From contig URZX01000005.1 of assembly GCA_900552455.1 (NCBI GenBank), positions 36,912 to 100,911 on the forward strand: a stretch of 64,000 nucleotides of DNA, given 5' to 3'. Position numbers and translations under genes: made by a program. Shown here one piece after another: positions 25,572 through 33,893 of the stretch (its first letter is position 1; each line of letters opens with the position of its first letter). The DNA is from an uncultured Peptococcaceae bacterium. Lineage in GTDB: Bacteria; Bacillota; Peptococcia; Peptococcales; Peptococcaceae. The notes beneath the pieces are model-generated. The model ran no database searches. It was not told the origin of the DNA and saw nothing but the letters and a program-made list of their open reading frames with translations.

Positions 25572-27060
25572 AAAGCGGGCTCCTTTCCAGCGAAAACGGG
25601 ATGTCGTCGGCGCAAAGCAGCGCGACGAGGCTGTCCTCGAATGTGGTGTCGGTGGTTGTTTTGGTGATGGTGAGGGTGGCGGTGCCGCCGTAGGTGACGA
25701 GCATGCTGCGTGCGCGCTGCAGGATGCTTGGGCCGATGACGGCGTCGATGCTGCGCACATGGCGCGCGAGATCTGGCGGCAGCTGGATGACGCCGAGATT
25801 GGAGAGGATGCCGCTGTAAAGACGATCGCTGACGAAGCCGTAGCTGTGTTGGAAGACGGGCTTTTTGATGACGAGGGGGATCGGTGCGACGAGCTCGATG
25901 ATGCCGGTGATGGCGCTGGCGGCGTCGGTCATGGCGGATTTGCTGGCTTTCTGGCGCAGCTGGGCGTCGATACGCGAACAGAGAGCAGCTGGGGTGTCGA
26001 TGGCGCTCAGAGGGAGGCCGATGCCGCAGGGAAGAACGAAATTGCGCAGCGTTGGCGAGGGAAAATATTTGCGCAGATCGACGGGCACCTGGAAATTGAG
26101 ATAGCCCTGGGGTTCTGTCACGGCGGCTTTGCCGGCGACGAAGAAAAGCGCGAGCATGTAGGCGGTGACGCTGACGCCTGCGCGTTCTGCGACGGCTTTG
26201 AGCGCGGCGGCATTCATCTGCAGATGGAGGATCTGGCAGGGCTTTGTGCGCGTGAGCACGCCGCCAAATTGCAGCGCTGGCTTTGCGGCGCCGGGAAGAC
26301 CGAAGCGTTTTCCGGGGATGCGGAGGAACGCATTTTCCAGCTCGGCGTCTGGCGGCGGTTCGAGAATGTCGGGAATGCGCGGATCGGGCGCGATCTGCTC
26401 ACCGCAGAGGCGCAGATATTCGCTGACGAGGGCGGTGAGAAAGCGCATGCCGCCGAGGGCGTCGCAGAGCACGTGGAAAAATTCGACGCTGATGCGGTTT
26501 TCATAATAGAGCACGCGGAAGGATTGCGCGCCGCTACGGGAGATCTTGATCGGCTGGCAGGGAATGGTGCGCTCAGGCCCTGCGCTGTAGCGGCGCGTGG
26601 TGGCGTCGAGATAATGCCAGAAGACGCCTTTTTTCAGCGTGGCAGTGTAGGCGGGAAAGCGCTGCACGGTGAAATTCAGCGCCATTTGCAAAAGCGCCGG
26701 CACGATGGGTTGTTGCAACGTGGCGGAGAGCCGGAAAACGGACATGCGCCCGCGCTCCATGGAGAGGGGGTAGAGCTTGGCGGCGTCGTCCAGCGCTAGC
26801 CAGCGGAGCGAGGGTTTTTCGTAAAAATGGCCGAGCCGGCAGGGATCGAGGCGTGCGAGCATTTGCGAGAGCGCAAGCCCCTGTCTGGTGTAATGCTCCA
26901 GGGCCTGCTCAAAATCCCGCCAGAGACGGCGCTTGTCGCTGTGGTTCAGCCGACAGCGTCTGTCGAAAACGTCGTAAAATCGTCGCAGCTGCTCAGCCTG
27001 GGTTTCGTCGGGCTGGCGGCGGATGAGTTCTGTGTAGAAAGCACTGCAAATGGTGTGCAT
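25561..27060 (-). CDS. Condensation-domain-like acyltransferase ('alcohol acetyltransferase' type)
   Basis: 499 residues from the ATG at 27060, which has a GAGGGGG site; a longer frame to 27264 lacks one. The motif HVLCDALGG fits the HxxxDG catalytic motif of condensation, PapA and alcohol acetyltransferase families. Later blocks include YLNFQVPVDLRKYFPS and LSNLGVIQLPPDLA, equivalent to the DFGWG-like and SN-G-G segments of the fold. Such enzymes transfer an acyl group from CoA or a carrier protein to an alcohol or amine. It is co-transcribed and overlapping with a membrane protein, suggesting a lipid or cell-envelope substrate. No carrier protein or NRPS gene is nearby. Confidence 0.7.
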   Translation of the reverse strand: MHTICSAFYTELIRRQPDETQAEQLRRFYDVFDRRCRLNHSDKRRLWRDFEQALEHYTRQGLALSQMLARLDPCRLGHFYEKPSLRWLALDDAAKLYPLSMERGRMSVFRLSATLQQPIVPALLQMALNFTVQRFPAYTATLKKGVFWHYLDATTRRYSAGPERTIPCQPIKISRSGAQSFRVLYYENRISVEFFHVLCDALGGMRFLTALVSEYLRLCGEQIAPDPRIPDILEPPPDAELENAFLRIPGKRFGLPGAAKPALQFGGVLTRTKPCQILHLQMNAAALKAVAERAGVSVTAYMLALFFVAGKAAVTEPQGYLNFQVPVDLRKYFPSPTLRNFVLPCGIGLPLSAIDTPAALCSRIDAQLRQKASKSAMTDAASAITGIIELVAPIPLVIKKPVFQHSYGFVSDRLYSGILSNLGVIQLPPDLARHVRSIDAVIGPSILQRARSMLVTYGGTATLTITKTTTDTTFEDSLVALLCADDIPFSLERSPLYGE

Positions 27061-27212
27061 CGATCGTCCCCCTCTGATGTATCGTCGTGTGTGCTTCCAG
27101 ATAAATCCATAGTAGCATAGCGAAAAAACGTGGTCAAGCGCGCTGTGCGCTGGCAGAAAATTTTTGTGAGCGCGCCGCGGTTGCAATTTTTTGAAAAATC
27201 TTCTATTTGCGG

Positions 27213-27242
27213 TTGACAGATGTCCGCTGGCTGTGCTATCAT
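27213..27242 (+). promoter_or_regulatory. Promoter of the trpBA operon
   Basis: TTGACA (27213-27218) and TATCAT (27237-27242) are 18 bases apart. A TGC precedes the -10 (extended -10). The predicted start, near 27249, leads into the T-box leader. Confidence 0.8.
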
Positions 27243-27248
27243 GCAGAA

Positions 27249-27541
27249 AATCAAATAACACCAAACCGTTGAAGCGGAGATAACGGCGATGATGCCTGTA
27301 CAGAGATCCCGTGTTGCTGAGAGTCGGGAGAGAAACAAGTCGTCAAATGGACCGCTGAGGGTGCAGTCAAATGCGCGAGGGAATCGCGCAGAGTATTCTG
27401 CAACGTGTAGGCATACGTCAGTTGCCGGAGATATGATGGTATCTCGCTAAGGGCGCGCACAAGTGGCGCGAATTCAAGGTGGCACCGCGGATAAAGACTA
27501 TTCGTCCTTGACAGATGTTGTTTTCTGTCGAGGGCTTTTTT
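27249..27541 (+). ncRNA. Tryptophan T-box riboswitch leader
   Basis: The T-box sequence AAGGTGGCACCGCGG (27476-27490) is canonical and pairs with the tRNA acceptor end. Stem I is closed by AGCGG near the 5' end and CCGCT just after the TGG triplet at 27348-27350, which is in the position of the specifier codon, i.e. tryptophan. A terminator follows the T-box: GTCCTTGACAGA pairs with TCTGTCGAGGGC and ends in six T (to 27541). Uncharged tRNA(Trp) should stabilise the antiterminator and switch on trpB and trpA. Confidence 0.93.
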
Positions 27542-27588
27542 ATTGGCCGTTGGCAGATGTGCAGAAGAACCACAAAGGAGAGATTACA

Positions 27589-28779
27589 ATGACCAACCCA
27601 AACGGACGCTTTGGCATCCACGGCGGCCAGTATGTACCAGAGGCGCTGATGGGCGCGCTCGAGGAGCTTTCGGCTGCTTACGACCATTACAAAAACGATC
27701 CAGCATTCAAGGCGGAGCTGGCTGCGCTGTTCAATGATTACGCCGGCCGACCATCGCGGCTGTATTTCGCAGAAAAAATGACGCGCGATCTCGGCGGCGC
27801 GAAGATCTATCTCAAGCGCGAGGATCTCAACCACACTGGCGCGCACAAGATCAACAACGTGCTCGGACAGGCGCTGCTCGCGAAAAAGATGGGCAAAACG
27901 CGGCTCATCGCTGAGACCGGCGCTGGTCAGCACGGCGTGGCGACAGCGACCGCTGCAGCGCTCATGGGCATGGACTGCGTTGTCTACATGGGCAAGGAAG
28001 ACACCGAGCGCCAGGCGCTGAACGTTTATCGCATGCGCCTTTTGGGCGCAGAGGTTGTGGCGGTTGAAAGCGGCACAGCGACGCTCAAGGATGCCGTCAA
28101 CGAAGCGATGCGCGCATGGGGCGAAGATCTGGAGGCGAGCCATTATTGTCTCGGCTCGGCTGTCGGTCCGCATCCGTTCCCAGTAATGGTGCGCGATTTT
28201 CAGGCTGTGATCTCTGAAGAGATCCGCGCGCAGATCCTCGAGAAAGAGGGCCGTTTGCCGGATGCTGTGCTGGCCTGTGTGGGCGGTGGCTCCAATGCCA
28301 TCGGCACATTCTATCATTTCATCGGCGACGAGGGCGTGCGCCTGATCGGCTGTGAAGCGGCTGGTCGCGGCATTGATACTTCCGAGACAGCAGCCAGCGT
28401 CAACACCGGGCGCGTCGGCATTTTCCACGGTATGAAATCCTATTTCTGCCAGAACGACGACGGCCAGATCGCGCCAGTTTATTCGATCTCTGCCGGTCTC
28501 GATTATCCAGGCGTTGGGCCGGAGCACGCTGCGCTCTATGACAGCGGCCGCGCTGAGTATGTGCCAGTCACCGACGACGAAGCCGTCGACGCTTTTGAAT
28601 ATCTGGCGCGCATGGAAGGCATCATCCCAGCTATCGAATCGGCACACGCCGTTGCCCATGCGCGCAAGCTGGCGCCGACGATGTCTCCGGAGCAGATCAT
28701 CATTATCACCGTTTCCGGTCGCGGCGACAAAGATTGCGCGGCCATCGCACGATACAGAGGAGAGGATATCCATGAATAA
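27589..28779 (+). CDS. trpB: Tryptophan synthase beta chain
   Basis: 396 residues, the normal length. It joins indole and L-serine to make L-tryptophan with PLP. The PLP lysine is in HTGAHKINN, the catalytic Glu in [11 protein letters not shown], the phosphate-binding loop in GGGSNAIG, and the conserved C-terminal SGRGDKD is present. All essential residues therefore look intact. The ATG at 27589 has AAAGGAG 9 bases upstream; the frame is open farther upstream through the T-box leader, which is not coding. It overlaps trpA by 8 bases. No trpE, D, C or F gene is in the window. Confidence 0.97.
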   Translation: MTNPNGRFGIHGGQYVPEALMGALEELSAAYDHYKNDPAFKAELAALFNDYAGRPSRLYFAEKMTRDLGGAKIYLKREDLNHTGAHKINNVLGQALLAKKMGKTRLIAETGAGQHGVATATAAALMGMDCVVYMGKEDTERQALNVYRMRLLGAEVVAVESGTATLKDAVNEAMRAWGEDLEASHYCLGSAVGPHPFPVMVRDFQAVISEEIRAQILEKEGRLPDAVLACVGGGSNAIGTFYHFIGDEGVRLIGCEAAGRGIDTSETAASVNTGRVGIFHGMKSYFCQNDDGQIAPVYSISAGLDYPGVGPEHAALYDSGRAEYVPVTDDEAVDAFEYLARMEGIIPAIESAHAVAHARKLAPTMSPEQIIIITVSGRGDKDCAAIARYRGEDIHE

Positions 28780-29530
28780 GCTTGAATATGCATTTGCAGA
28801 CGGCAAAGCCCTGCTGCCATTTATCACCTGTGGCGATCCAGATCTTGAAACCACAGCTGCCATCGTACGCGCAATGAGCGCAGCCGGCGCTGGCGCCGTG
28901 ATCCTGGGCATTCCGTTCTCCGATCCGACCGCCGAAGGACCGCTCGTGCAGGAAGCAAACCTGCGCGCCTTCGCAGCCGGCGTATCGACCGATGGCGTTT
29001 TTGATCTCGTGCGGGAACTGCGCAGCGATGTGAGCGTGCCGTTTGTTTTCATGACGTACGCCAACGTGATCTTTTCTTATAATGGAAAGGATGGGATTGG
29101 CGCAGAAGCCTTCATCCGCACCTGCAGTGCGATCGGCGTCGACGGGCTCATCGTTTGCGACCTGCCTTACGAGGAAAAGGAAGAATTCCTGCCGCTGTGC
29201 CGCGAAAACGGCGTCGCGCTGATCTCGCAGATCGCGCCCGCATCCGACGAACGCATCGCGAAGATCGCCAGCGACGCCGAAGGATTTCTCTACGTCATCC
29301 CCGGCGATGATCCGGAAGCGCTCATCGCGACAGCGCGCGCGCATACCAAGCTGCCGTGCATCCTCGCCCTCGCAGCGCCAGAGAGCGATGACCTCCGCCA
29401 GGCAGCAGCGCTGGCCGACGGCGTTCTCGTCGAAACAGTGTTCGTCCGTAGCATCGCCGCGCACGGCAAAGACGCCGCACCATACACCGCCAGCCTCGTG
29501 CGCGAGATGAAGACAGCGCTGGAAGGATGA
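28772..29530 (+). CDS. trpA: Tryptophan synthase alpha chain homologue, catalytic site degraded
   Basis: 252 residues, TIM-barrel alpha subunit by position, length and the blocks [10 protein letters not shown] and [12 protein letters not shown] with QEANLRA. The catalytic Glu (Glu49 in enteric enzymes, normally in ELGIPFSDP) is Ile44 here (VILG). The position of Asp60 is Glu55. The loop normally reading SxxGVTG is replaced by VIPGDDPEA, the phosphate-binding GFGIS by ALAAPES, and the later GSAIV by ETVFV. Most residues that bind the glycerol-phosphate part of indole-3-glycerol phosphate are thus missing, whereas the segment that contacts TrpB is kept. The frame is intact and translationally coupled to trpB, so it is probably expressed as a non-cleaving, allosteric alpha subunit. 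Confidence 0.88.
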   Translation: MNKLEYAFADGKALLPFITCGDPDLETTAAIVRAMSAAGAGAVILGIPFSDPTAEGPLVQEANLRAFAAGVSTDGVFDLVRELRSDVSVPFVFMTYANVIFSYNGKDGIGAEAFIRTCSAIGVDGLIVCDLPYEEKEEFLPLCRENGVALISQIAPASDERIAKIASDAEGFLYVIPGDDPEALIATARAHTKLPCILALAAPESDDLRQAAALADGVLVETVFVRSIAAHGKDAAPYTASLVREMKTALEG

Positions 29531-29542
29531 TCACAAATAGAA

Positions 29543-29579
29543 AACAACGCCTGTGCCATTGATCGGCACAGGCGTTGTT
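29543..29579. terminator. Bidirectional terminator between trpA and tmcAL
   Basis: The perfect 13-bp stem CAACGCCTGTGCC / GGCACAGGCGTTG has a 7-base loop, with T-rich flanks on both strands. Confidence 0.85.
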
Positions 29580-29582
29580 GCG

Positions 29583-30755
29583 TTACGAACGGATAAAGCG
29601 CGGAGGTTCATAGTAATCGCGGGCTGAGCGTTTTTCGCAGAGGAGATCGGCGAGGGTTTGGCGATGGATATCGGCCAGGAGCAGCGCTCGTTCTTGCGGT
29701 GCGAGCTGGTACTGATCGCGACCAACGTTGACGATCAGTGGAACGCCGCTGGTACGATTTTTGAGCAGTGCGCGGCCGCGCGGTGAGGCGCCGAGCAGTC
29801 GCACGAAGGGCGGCGATGCTGGCGCAGGGGGCAGCGGCGAGAGCAGCGCGAGGAGCAGCCGACGCACACGGCTGCGGCTGTAGTGGCGCGTCTGGGCGCG
29901 GGTGATGAGGTCGTCGTAGCTTTCTGCTGCACGCACAGCGGCAAGCAGCCGCGGCGCCCAGCCGTCGCGAATGGTCAGACGTTTCGCGAGACCTTCCGGC
30001 TCAAGCGCGGCACAGAGCACTTGCAGCGCAGTGAGCAATTTTTCTTCATTCGCTGGTCGCCAGTCGTTCGCCAGCGCGCGGCGCATGATCGCAAGACTTG
30101 TCTGCGGCAGATAGTCGGCGATGTCGTTGAGTCGATCTGGTAGATGTGAGCGGATCGCTGACGCGCTCATCGTTTGCGCAGCAGCTTCGCTGGCATCGTG
30201 GGCCACGCTGCGCTGCACCAGCTGCATCGGAATCTCTCTCGGCAGGCTCATGCGGTACCACAGCGCGAGACGGTCGTTCGGCGTGTTTTTGTCGGAGCAG
30301 AAGCCAGCTGTACGCAAAAATTCCTGCGATGCCTGGGCATAGTTCATGCCGTTTTCGCCAGCAGTGCGCATCGCCAGATCAAATTCTCGCTGGTGCGCGC
30401 GCAGATAATCTGCCTGAGCGGTGAGCGCTGCCAGATCTCCTGATTCACTGCCGCAGTAAAGCCCATCCAGCGGCGAAAAAGCCAGCAGAGTCGCTACGCC
30501 ACCGCGCGCGAATCCTTCCAGGCTCGCCGTCGCGTACACCTGTGGCAACTCCAAAACCACATCCACCCCAGCCGCCAAAGCCATTTCTGCCCGCAGCCAT
30601 TTGTCAAAGTAGCTGACCTCGCCGCGCTGACAAAAAGCCCCGCTCATCACAGAAACAATGACCGCCTCTGGACGATCTGCACGGATCTGATCAATAAGAC
30701 GCTGGTGCCCATTATGAAACGGATTCCATTCCGCCACGATGCCGATGGTTGTCAT
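29583..30755 (-). CDS. tmcAL: tRNA(Met) cytidine acetate ligase
   Basis: 390 residues. The N-terminal nucleotidyltransferase fold opens TIGIVAEWNPFHNGHQRLI, with the HxGH nucleotide-binding motif (HNGH). VSVMSGAFCQRGEVSYFDKW and LELPQVYATASLEGFARGGV follow, and SDKNTPNDRLALWY sits in the middle. These are typical of TmcAL (YlbM), which makes N4-acetylcytidine at the wobble position of elongator tRNA(Met) using acetate and ATP. The start was placed at the ATG with AAAGGAG upstream; the longer frame to 30860 lacks a ribosome binding site. It is a monocistronic gene convergent with trpA. Confidence 0.93.
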   Translation of the reverse strand: MTTIGIVAEWNPFHNGHQRLIDQIRADRPEAVIVSVMSGAFCQRGEVSYFDKWLRAEMALAAGVDVVLELPQVYATASLEGFARGGVATLLAFSPLDGLYCGSESGDLAALTAQADYLRAHQREFDLAMRTAGENGMNYAQASQEFLRTAGFCSDKNTPNDRLALWYRMSLPREIPMQLVQRSVAHDASEAAAQTMSASAIRSHLPDRLNDIADYLPQTSLAIMRRALANDWRPANEEKLLTALQVLCAALEPEGLAKRLTIRDGWAPRLLAAVRAAESYDDLITRAQTRHYSRSRVRRLLLALLSPLPPAPASPPFVRLLGASPRGRALLKNRTSGVPLIVNVGRDQYQLAPQERALLLADIHRQTLADLLCEKRSARDYYEPPRFIRS

Positions 30756-31020
30756 AGTGCGCGCTCCTTTCGCTGTTGTTTTTCTGTACTGATTATAGCA
30801 TATAATAGGATGGGGAAAAATGACGAACTGAATGAGCAGCCATTCGAAATTTTTTGTCACTGAATGGTCAACTGCTTTGTTTCAACAATAGCAACAGCAT
30901 GAATAATAGAAATTTTCAGTTTTCCTGCAAAAAATATATTGCTGAATAGAGAGATGACAGGCTATACTAATGATAGCGTTTGAATAAGATGTCAGAAATG
31001 ATGGCTAAAGGAGGGAGAAA
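30756..31020. other. Intergenic region with promoter of the second SLH gene
   Basis: This 265-base AT-rich gap separates divergent tmcAL and the SLH gene. For the plus strand TTGCTG (30939-30944) and TATACT (30963-30968) are 18 bases apart. For tmcAL a TATAAT is readable on the minus strand at 30792-30797 without a convincing -35. No further gene or RNA was recognised. Confidence 0.6.
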
Positions 31021-33855
31021 ATGAGAATGGCAAGATTGATCTGGAAAAAGAGCTGTGCCACTGTACTTTGTGGTACTATGTTGTGTGCGATGCTGCCGAG
31101 CACGGGCTTTGCGGAAAGCGCGGATACAAGTTATTTTTGTGATGAAAACGGTGTACGTTATGATATTCCTCAGGAAATGATTGTTGTTGAGGACGAAACA
31201 ACATCGTGGAATGGTGAAGGTAGTGAAGCATGGTATGTGGTAAATGAGGATGCTGAGATTGGTGAGCGCGTGGAAGTGTCGGGCGTAGTCAATCTGGTTT
31301 TGTGTGACGGCGTGACGCTGACAGCAGAAAAGGGAATTCATGTGACGGGCGAAAATTCGCTGACGATTTATGGACAAGAAGTAGGGGGTGGTAAGTTAGA
31401 AGTAAAAGCAGATGAAAAACAGGCAGCTATTGGTGGAAATACTAATGAACCTGGCGGTATTATGACGATCAATGGTGGAGTCATTGATGCTGTAGGCGGG
31501 AAAAAAGCGGCAGGAATTGGCGGCGGCCAAGAGAGTAAGGGATTAAGTGGACATATTACTATCAATAATGGAAATGTGTATGCGAAAGGTGGTTTTCAAG
31601 CTGCTGGTATTGGAGGAGGAATGTATGCAGCAGGAACAGGAGAGGGAGAGAGGATCGCAATCAATGGAGGAGTGGTGGAAGCGATTGGTGGAAGTTATGC
31701 CGCAGGTATTGGCGGTGGAATGAGCGGGGTAGGAGGATGCATAGAAATCAATGGTGGATCAGTGACCGCGACAGGCTCTAGCGGAGGGGCTGGAATTGGT
31801 TCTGGATATGGGAGCACTTCTGATGGGAATAGAATCATTATTTCTGGTGGAAAAATATATGCGAATGGAAGCACTTCTGGTGATAAAGGATCTGCTGGTA
31901 TAGGCGGCGGACATTTGGGAGCTGGCGGATCCATAACGATCAGTGGTGCGGAGGTGCATGCAACTGGTGGAGAAGGGGCGCCGGCTGGTGATGGTATTGG
32001 CAATGGCGGCGGCTATAAGGGCGCGGATGCGGATGTTGTCATTACTGACGAAACAGGTTGCCCGCTGATATACGCCAATTCTTTGATGGGGAATACGGAA
32101 GATTGGTGCGGAATTATTTTTCTGGGAACAAACGGAAAAGTTTATGGTGAGTCGGTCTCTTTGCAGACGAATCTGACGATCGACAAAGGACAGACGCTGG
32201 AAATTCCGAAAGGAACGAAGCTGGTGGTGTCAGACGATGTGACGCTGACGAATTATGGGGAGATTAATGGCGAGGGAACGTTGCTTGGTGATGTGAAAGA
32301 GAATCAGCCGAGCGATTCGATTGACGACGGAAAATTTTTGGTAACGCTACAAGCTGAGCCGGAAGATGGCGGAGCGGTGGCCGGCGAAGGGAAATATCTG
32401 CCAGGAGAAGAGGTTGAGCTGACGGCTGAGCCGAAGGATGGATTTCATTTTGTGGCTTGGGAAAATGGAGAGACGCTGATTTCTGATGAAGCAACGTATA
32501 GTATGAAAGTCAGCGAAGATTTGACGCTGACGGCGGTTTTTGCGGAGCATGATTATGATGACGCCTGGCGATCGGACGAGGATTTTCACTGGAGAGCGTG
32601 CGCTTGCGGCGCAATCACTGAGCGAGAAGAACACAGTGGCGGAACGGCGTCTTGCGCCGAGAAAGCGGTTTGTGAGACATGCGGTGAGGAGTACGGCACG
32701 TTTGGCGCGCACGAGTTGGTCCATCACGACGCAGTAGCGGCTGGTTGTGAAACGAGCGGAAGTGTAGAATATTGGCACTGTGCTGTTTGCGGAAAAGATT
32801 TTGCAGACGCAGACGGCGAGCGGGAGCTCGAAAGCGTAACGATCGCAGCCAGTGGTCACTCGCTGGCGTACCATGAGCGCGTGGCGCCGACGTATGGCGC
32901 AGAAGGACGGGCGGCGCATTATGCGTGCGCTGTCTGCGGGGAACTGTTTCTGGACGAAGCGGCGGAGCAGCCGGTGAGCGCAGAAGCGCTGGTGATCCCG
33001 AAGCTGGAACGGCCGCAGAATCCTCCAGTGACGCGGCCTGAGCCAGAGTCACCGACGCTGGAGATCGCGGAGACGGCGCACGGAGCGGTCGTGGTGTCGA
33101 CGGCGCAGCCTGACTATGGCGAGGTTGTGACGATCGTTCCTCAGCCGGAGCCGGGCTACGCGGTTGAGGCTGTGACGGTTACGGATGCGGACGGTGAAGC
33201 GCTCGCTGTGATGGCGCTCGAGAATGGCTCGTATCAATTCACACAGCCGCGGGGAACGGTCACGATCAACGTGACGTTTGCGAAGAAGCCTGTTGAACCG
33301 CTGCCGTTTGTGGATGTAGCGGCGGAGGACTGGTATGGTGATGCGGTCGCCGCGGTCTATGCGCGAGGGCTGATGACGGGCACGGCAGAGGACACATTCG
33401 CGCCGGAGCTTGCGGCGACGCGCGGGATGGTCGTGAGCATTTTGCACCGGCTGGCAGGCAGTCCGACGGTGAACGCAGAGGTATTCGAGGATGTAGCTGT
33501 AGATGACTGGTACGGACAGGCTGTGGCCTGGGCGGCGAACGAAGGCATCGCGAGCGGGACGAGCGCAGAAACATTTTCGCCGAACGCGGCGGTGACGCGT
33601 GAACAGCTGGCGGCGCTGCTCTGCAATTTTGCGGCGCAGCAGGGAGTGGACACCACGGCGTGCAGTGAGCTGAGTACGTTTGAGGACGCAGCGTCGGTGA
33701 GTGCTTGGGCGCGCGAGAGCGTGAGCTGGGCGACGGCAGAGGGGCTGCTCAGCGGCATTTCTGCGACGACGCTGGCACCACAGGGCGAAGCGACGCGGGC
33801 GCAATTGGCTGCGATGCTGGTGCGTTTCAGCGATTATCTGGAAAATGCGGCATAG
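31021..33855 (+). CDS. Exported SLH-domain protein with IGGG repeats and InlB-type repeat
   Basis: 944 residues. The signal peptide (basic MRMARLIWKK, hydrophobic core, cleavage likely after GFA near residue 34) directs export. Residues ~130-345 contain about six repeats around the pattern ITINGGxVxAxGGxxAAGIGGG, predicted beta-rich. Next is a bacterial repeat/InlB-like module (LTAEPKDGFHFVAWENGETL). A Cys/His-rich part follows with paired CxxC units (CACGAITER, CETCGEEYG, CAVCGKDF, CAVCGELF), perhaps metal-binding. Then comes another beta domain and three SLH-like modules (VDVAAEDWYGDAV, EDVAVDDWYGQAV, AASVSAWARESV). It is thus a wall-bound surface protein. The ligand is unknown. The 5' part is AT-richer than the 3' part, as in the SLH gene at the left edge. 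Confidence 0.9.
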   Translation: MRMARLIWKKSCATVLCGTMLCAMLPSTGFAESADTSYFCDENGVRYDIPQEMIVVEDETTSWNGEGSEAWYVVNEDAEIGERVEVSGVVNLVLCDGVTLTAEKGIHVTGENSLTIYGQEVGGGKLEVKADEKQAAIGGNTNEPGGIMTINGGVIDAVGGKKAAGIGGGQESKGLSGHITINNGNVYAKGGFQAAGIGGGMYAAGTGEGERIAINGGVVEAIGGSYAAGIGGGMSGVGGCIEINGGSVTATGSSGGAGIGSGYGSTSDGNRIIISGGKIYANGSTSGDKGSAGIGGGHLGAGGSITISGAEVHATGGEGAPAGDGIGNGGGYKGADADVVITDETGCPLIYANSLMGNTEDWCGIIFLGTNGKVYGESVSLQTNLTIDKGQTLEIPKGTKLVVSDDVTLTNYGEINGEGTLLGDVKENQPSDSIDDGKFLVTLQAEPEDGGAVAGEGKYLPGEEVELTAEPKDGFHFVAWENGETLISDEATYSMKVSEDLTLTAVFAEHDYDDAWRSDEDFHWRACACGAITEREEHSGGTASCAEKAVCETCGEEYGTFGAHELVHHDAVAAGCETSGSVEYWHCAVCGKDFADADGERELESVTIAASGHSLAYHERVAPTYGAEGRAAHYACAVCGELFLDEAAEQPVSAEALVIPKLERPQNPPVTRPEPESPTLEIAETAHGAVVVSTAQPDYGEVVTIVPQPEPGYAVEAVTVTDADGEALAVMALENGSYQFTQPRGTVTINVTFAKKPVEPLPFVDVAAEDWYGDAVAAVYARGLMTGTAEDTFAPELAATRGMVVSILHRLAGSPTVNAEVFEDVAVDDWYGQAVAWAANEGIASGTSAETFSPNAAVTREQLAALLCNFAAQQGVDTTACSELSTFEDAASVSAWARESVSWATAEGLLSGISATTLAPQGEATRAQLAAMLVRFSDYLENAA

Positions 33856-33862
33856 AGAAAAC

Positions 33863-33893
33863 ACCACCGAAGAAAATTTTCGGTGGTATTTTT
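33863..33893. terminator. Bidirectional terminator between SLH gene and comEC
   Basis: The arms ACCACCGAA and TTCGGTGGT are separated by GAAAATT, with five T on the plus side and four T on the minus side. The hairpin abuts the comEC stop codon. Confidence 0.85.

Noticed and set aside
27463..27588. N-terminal extension of trpB through the T-box
   Set aside because: The sequence is the T-box and its terminator; the ATG at 27589 has a proper ribosome binding site and gives normal TrpB length.
29571..29582. Possible attenuator for tmcAL
   Set aside because: The hairpin is downstream of tmcAL on its own strand, so it acts as a terminator.
31400..32000. CRISPR-like array, because of repeated GGTGG and ATTGG stretches
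   Set aside because: The repeats are degenerate, in frame and code for the Gly-rich repeats of the SLH protein.
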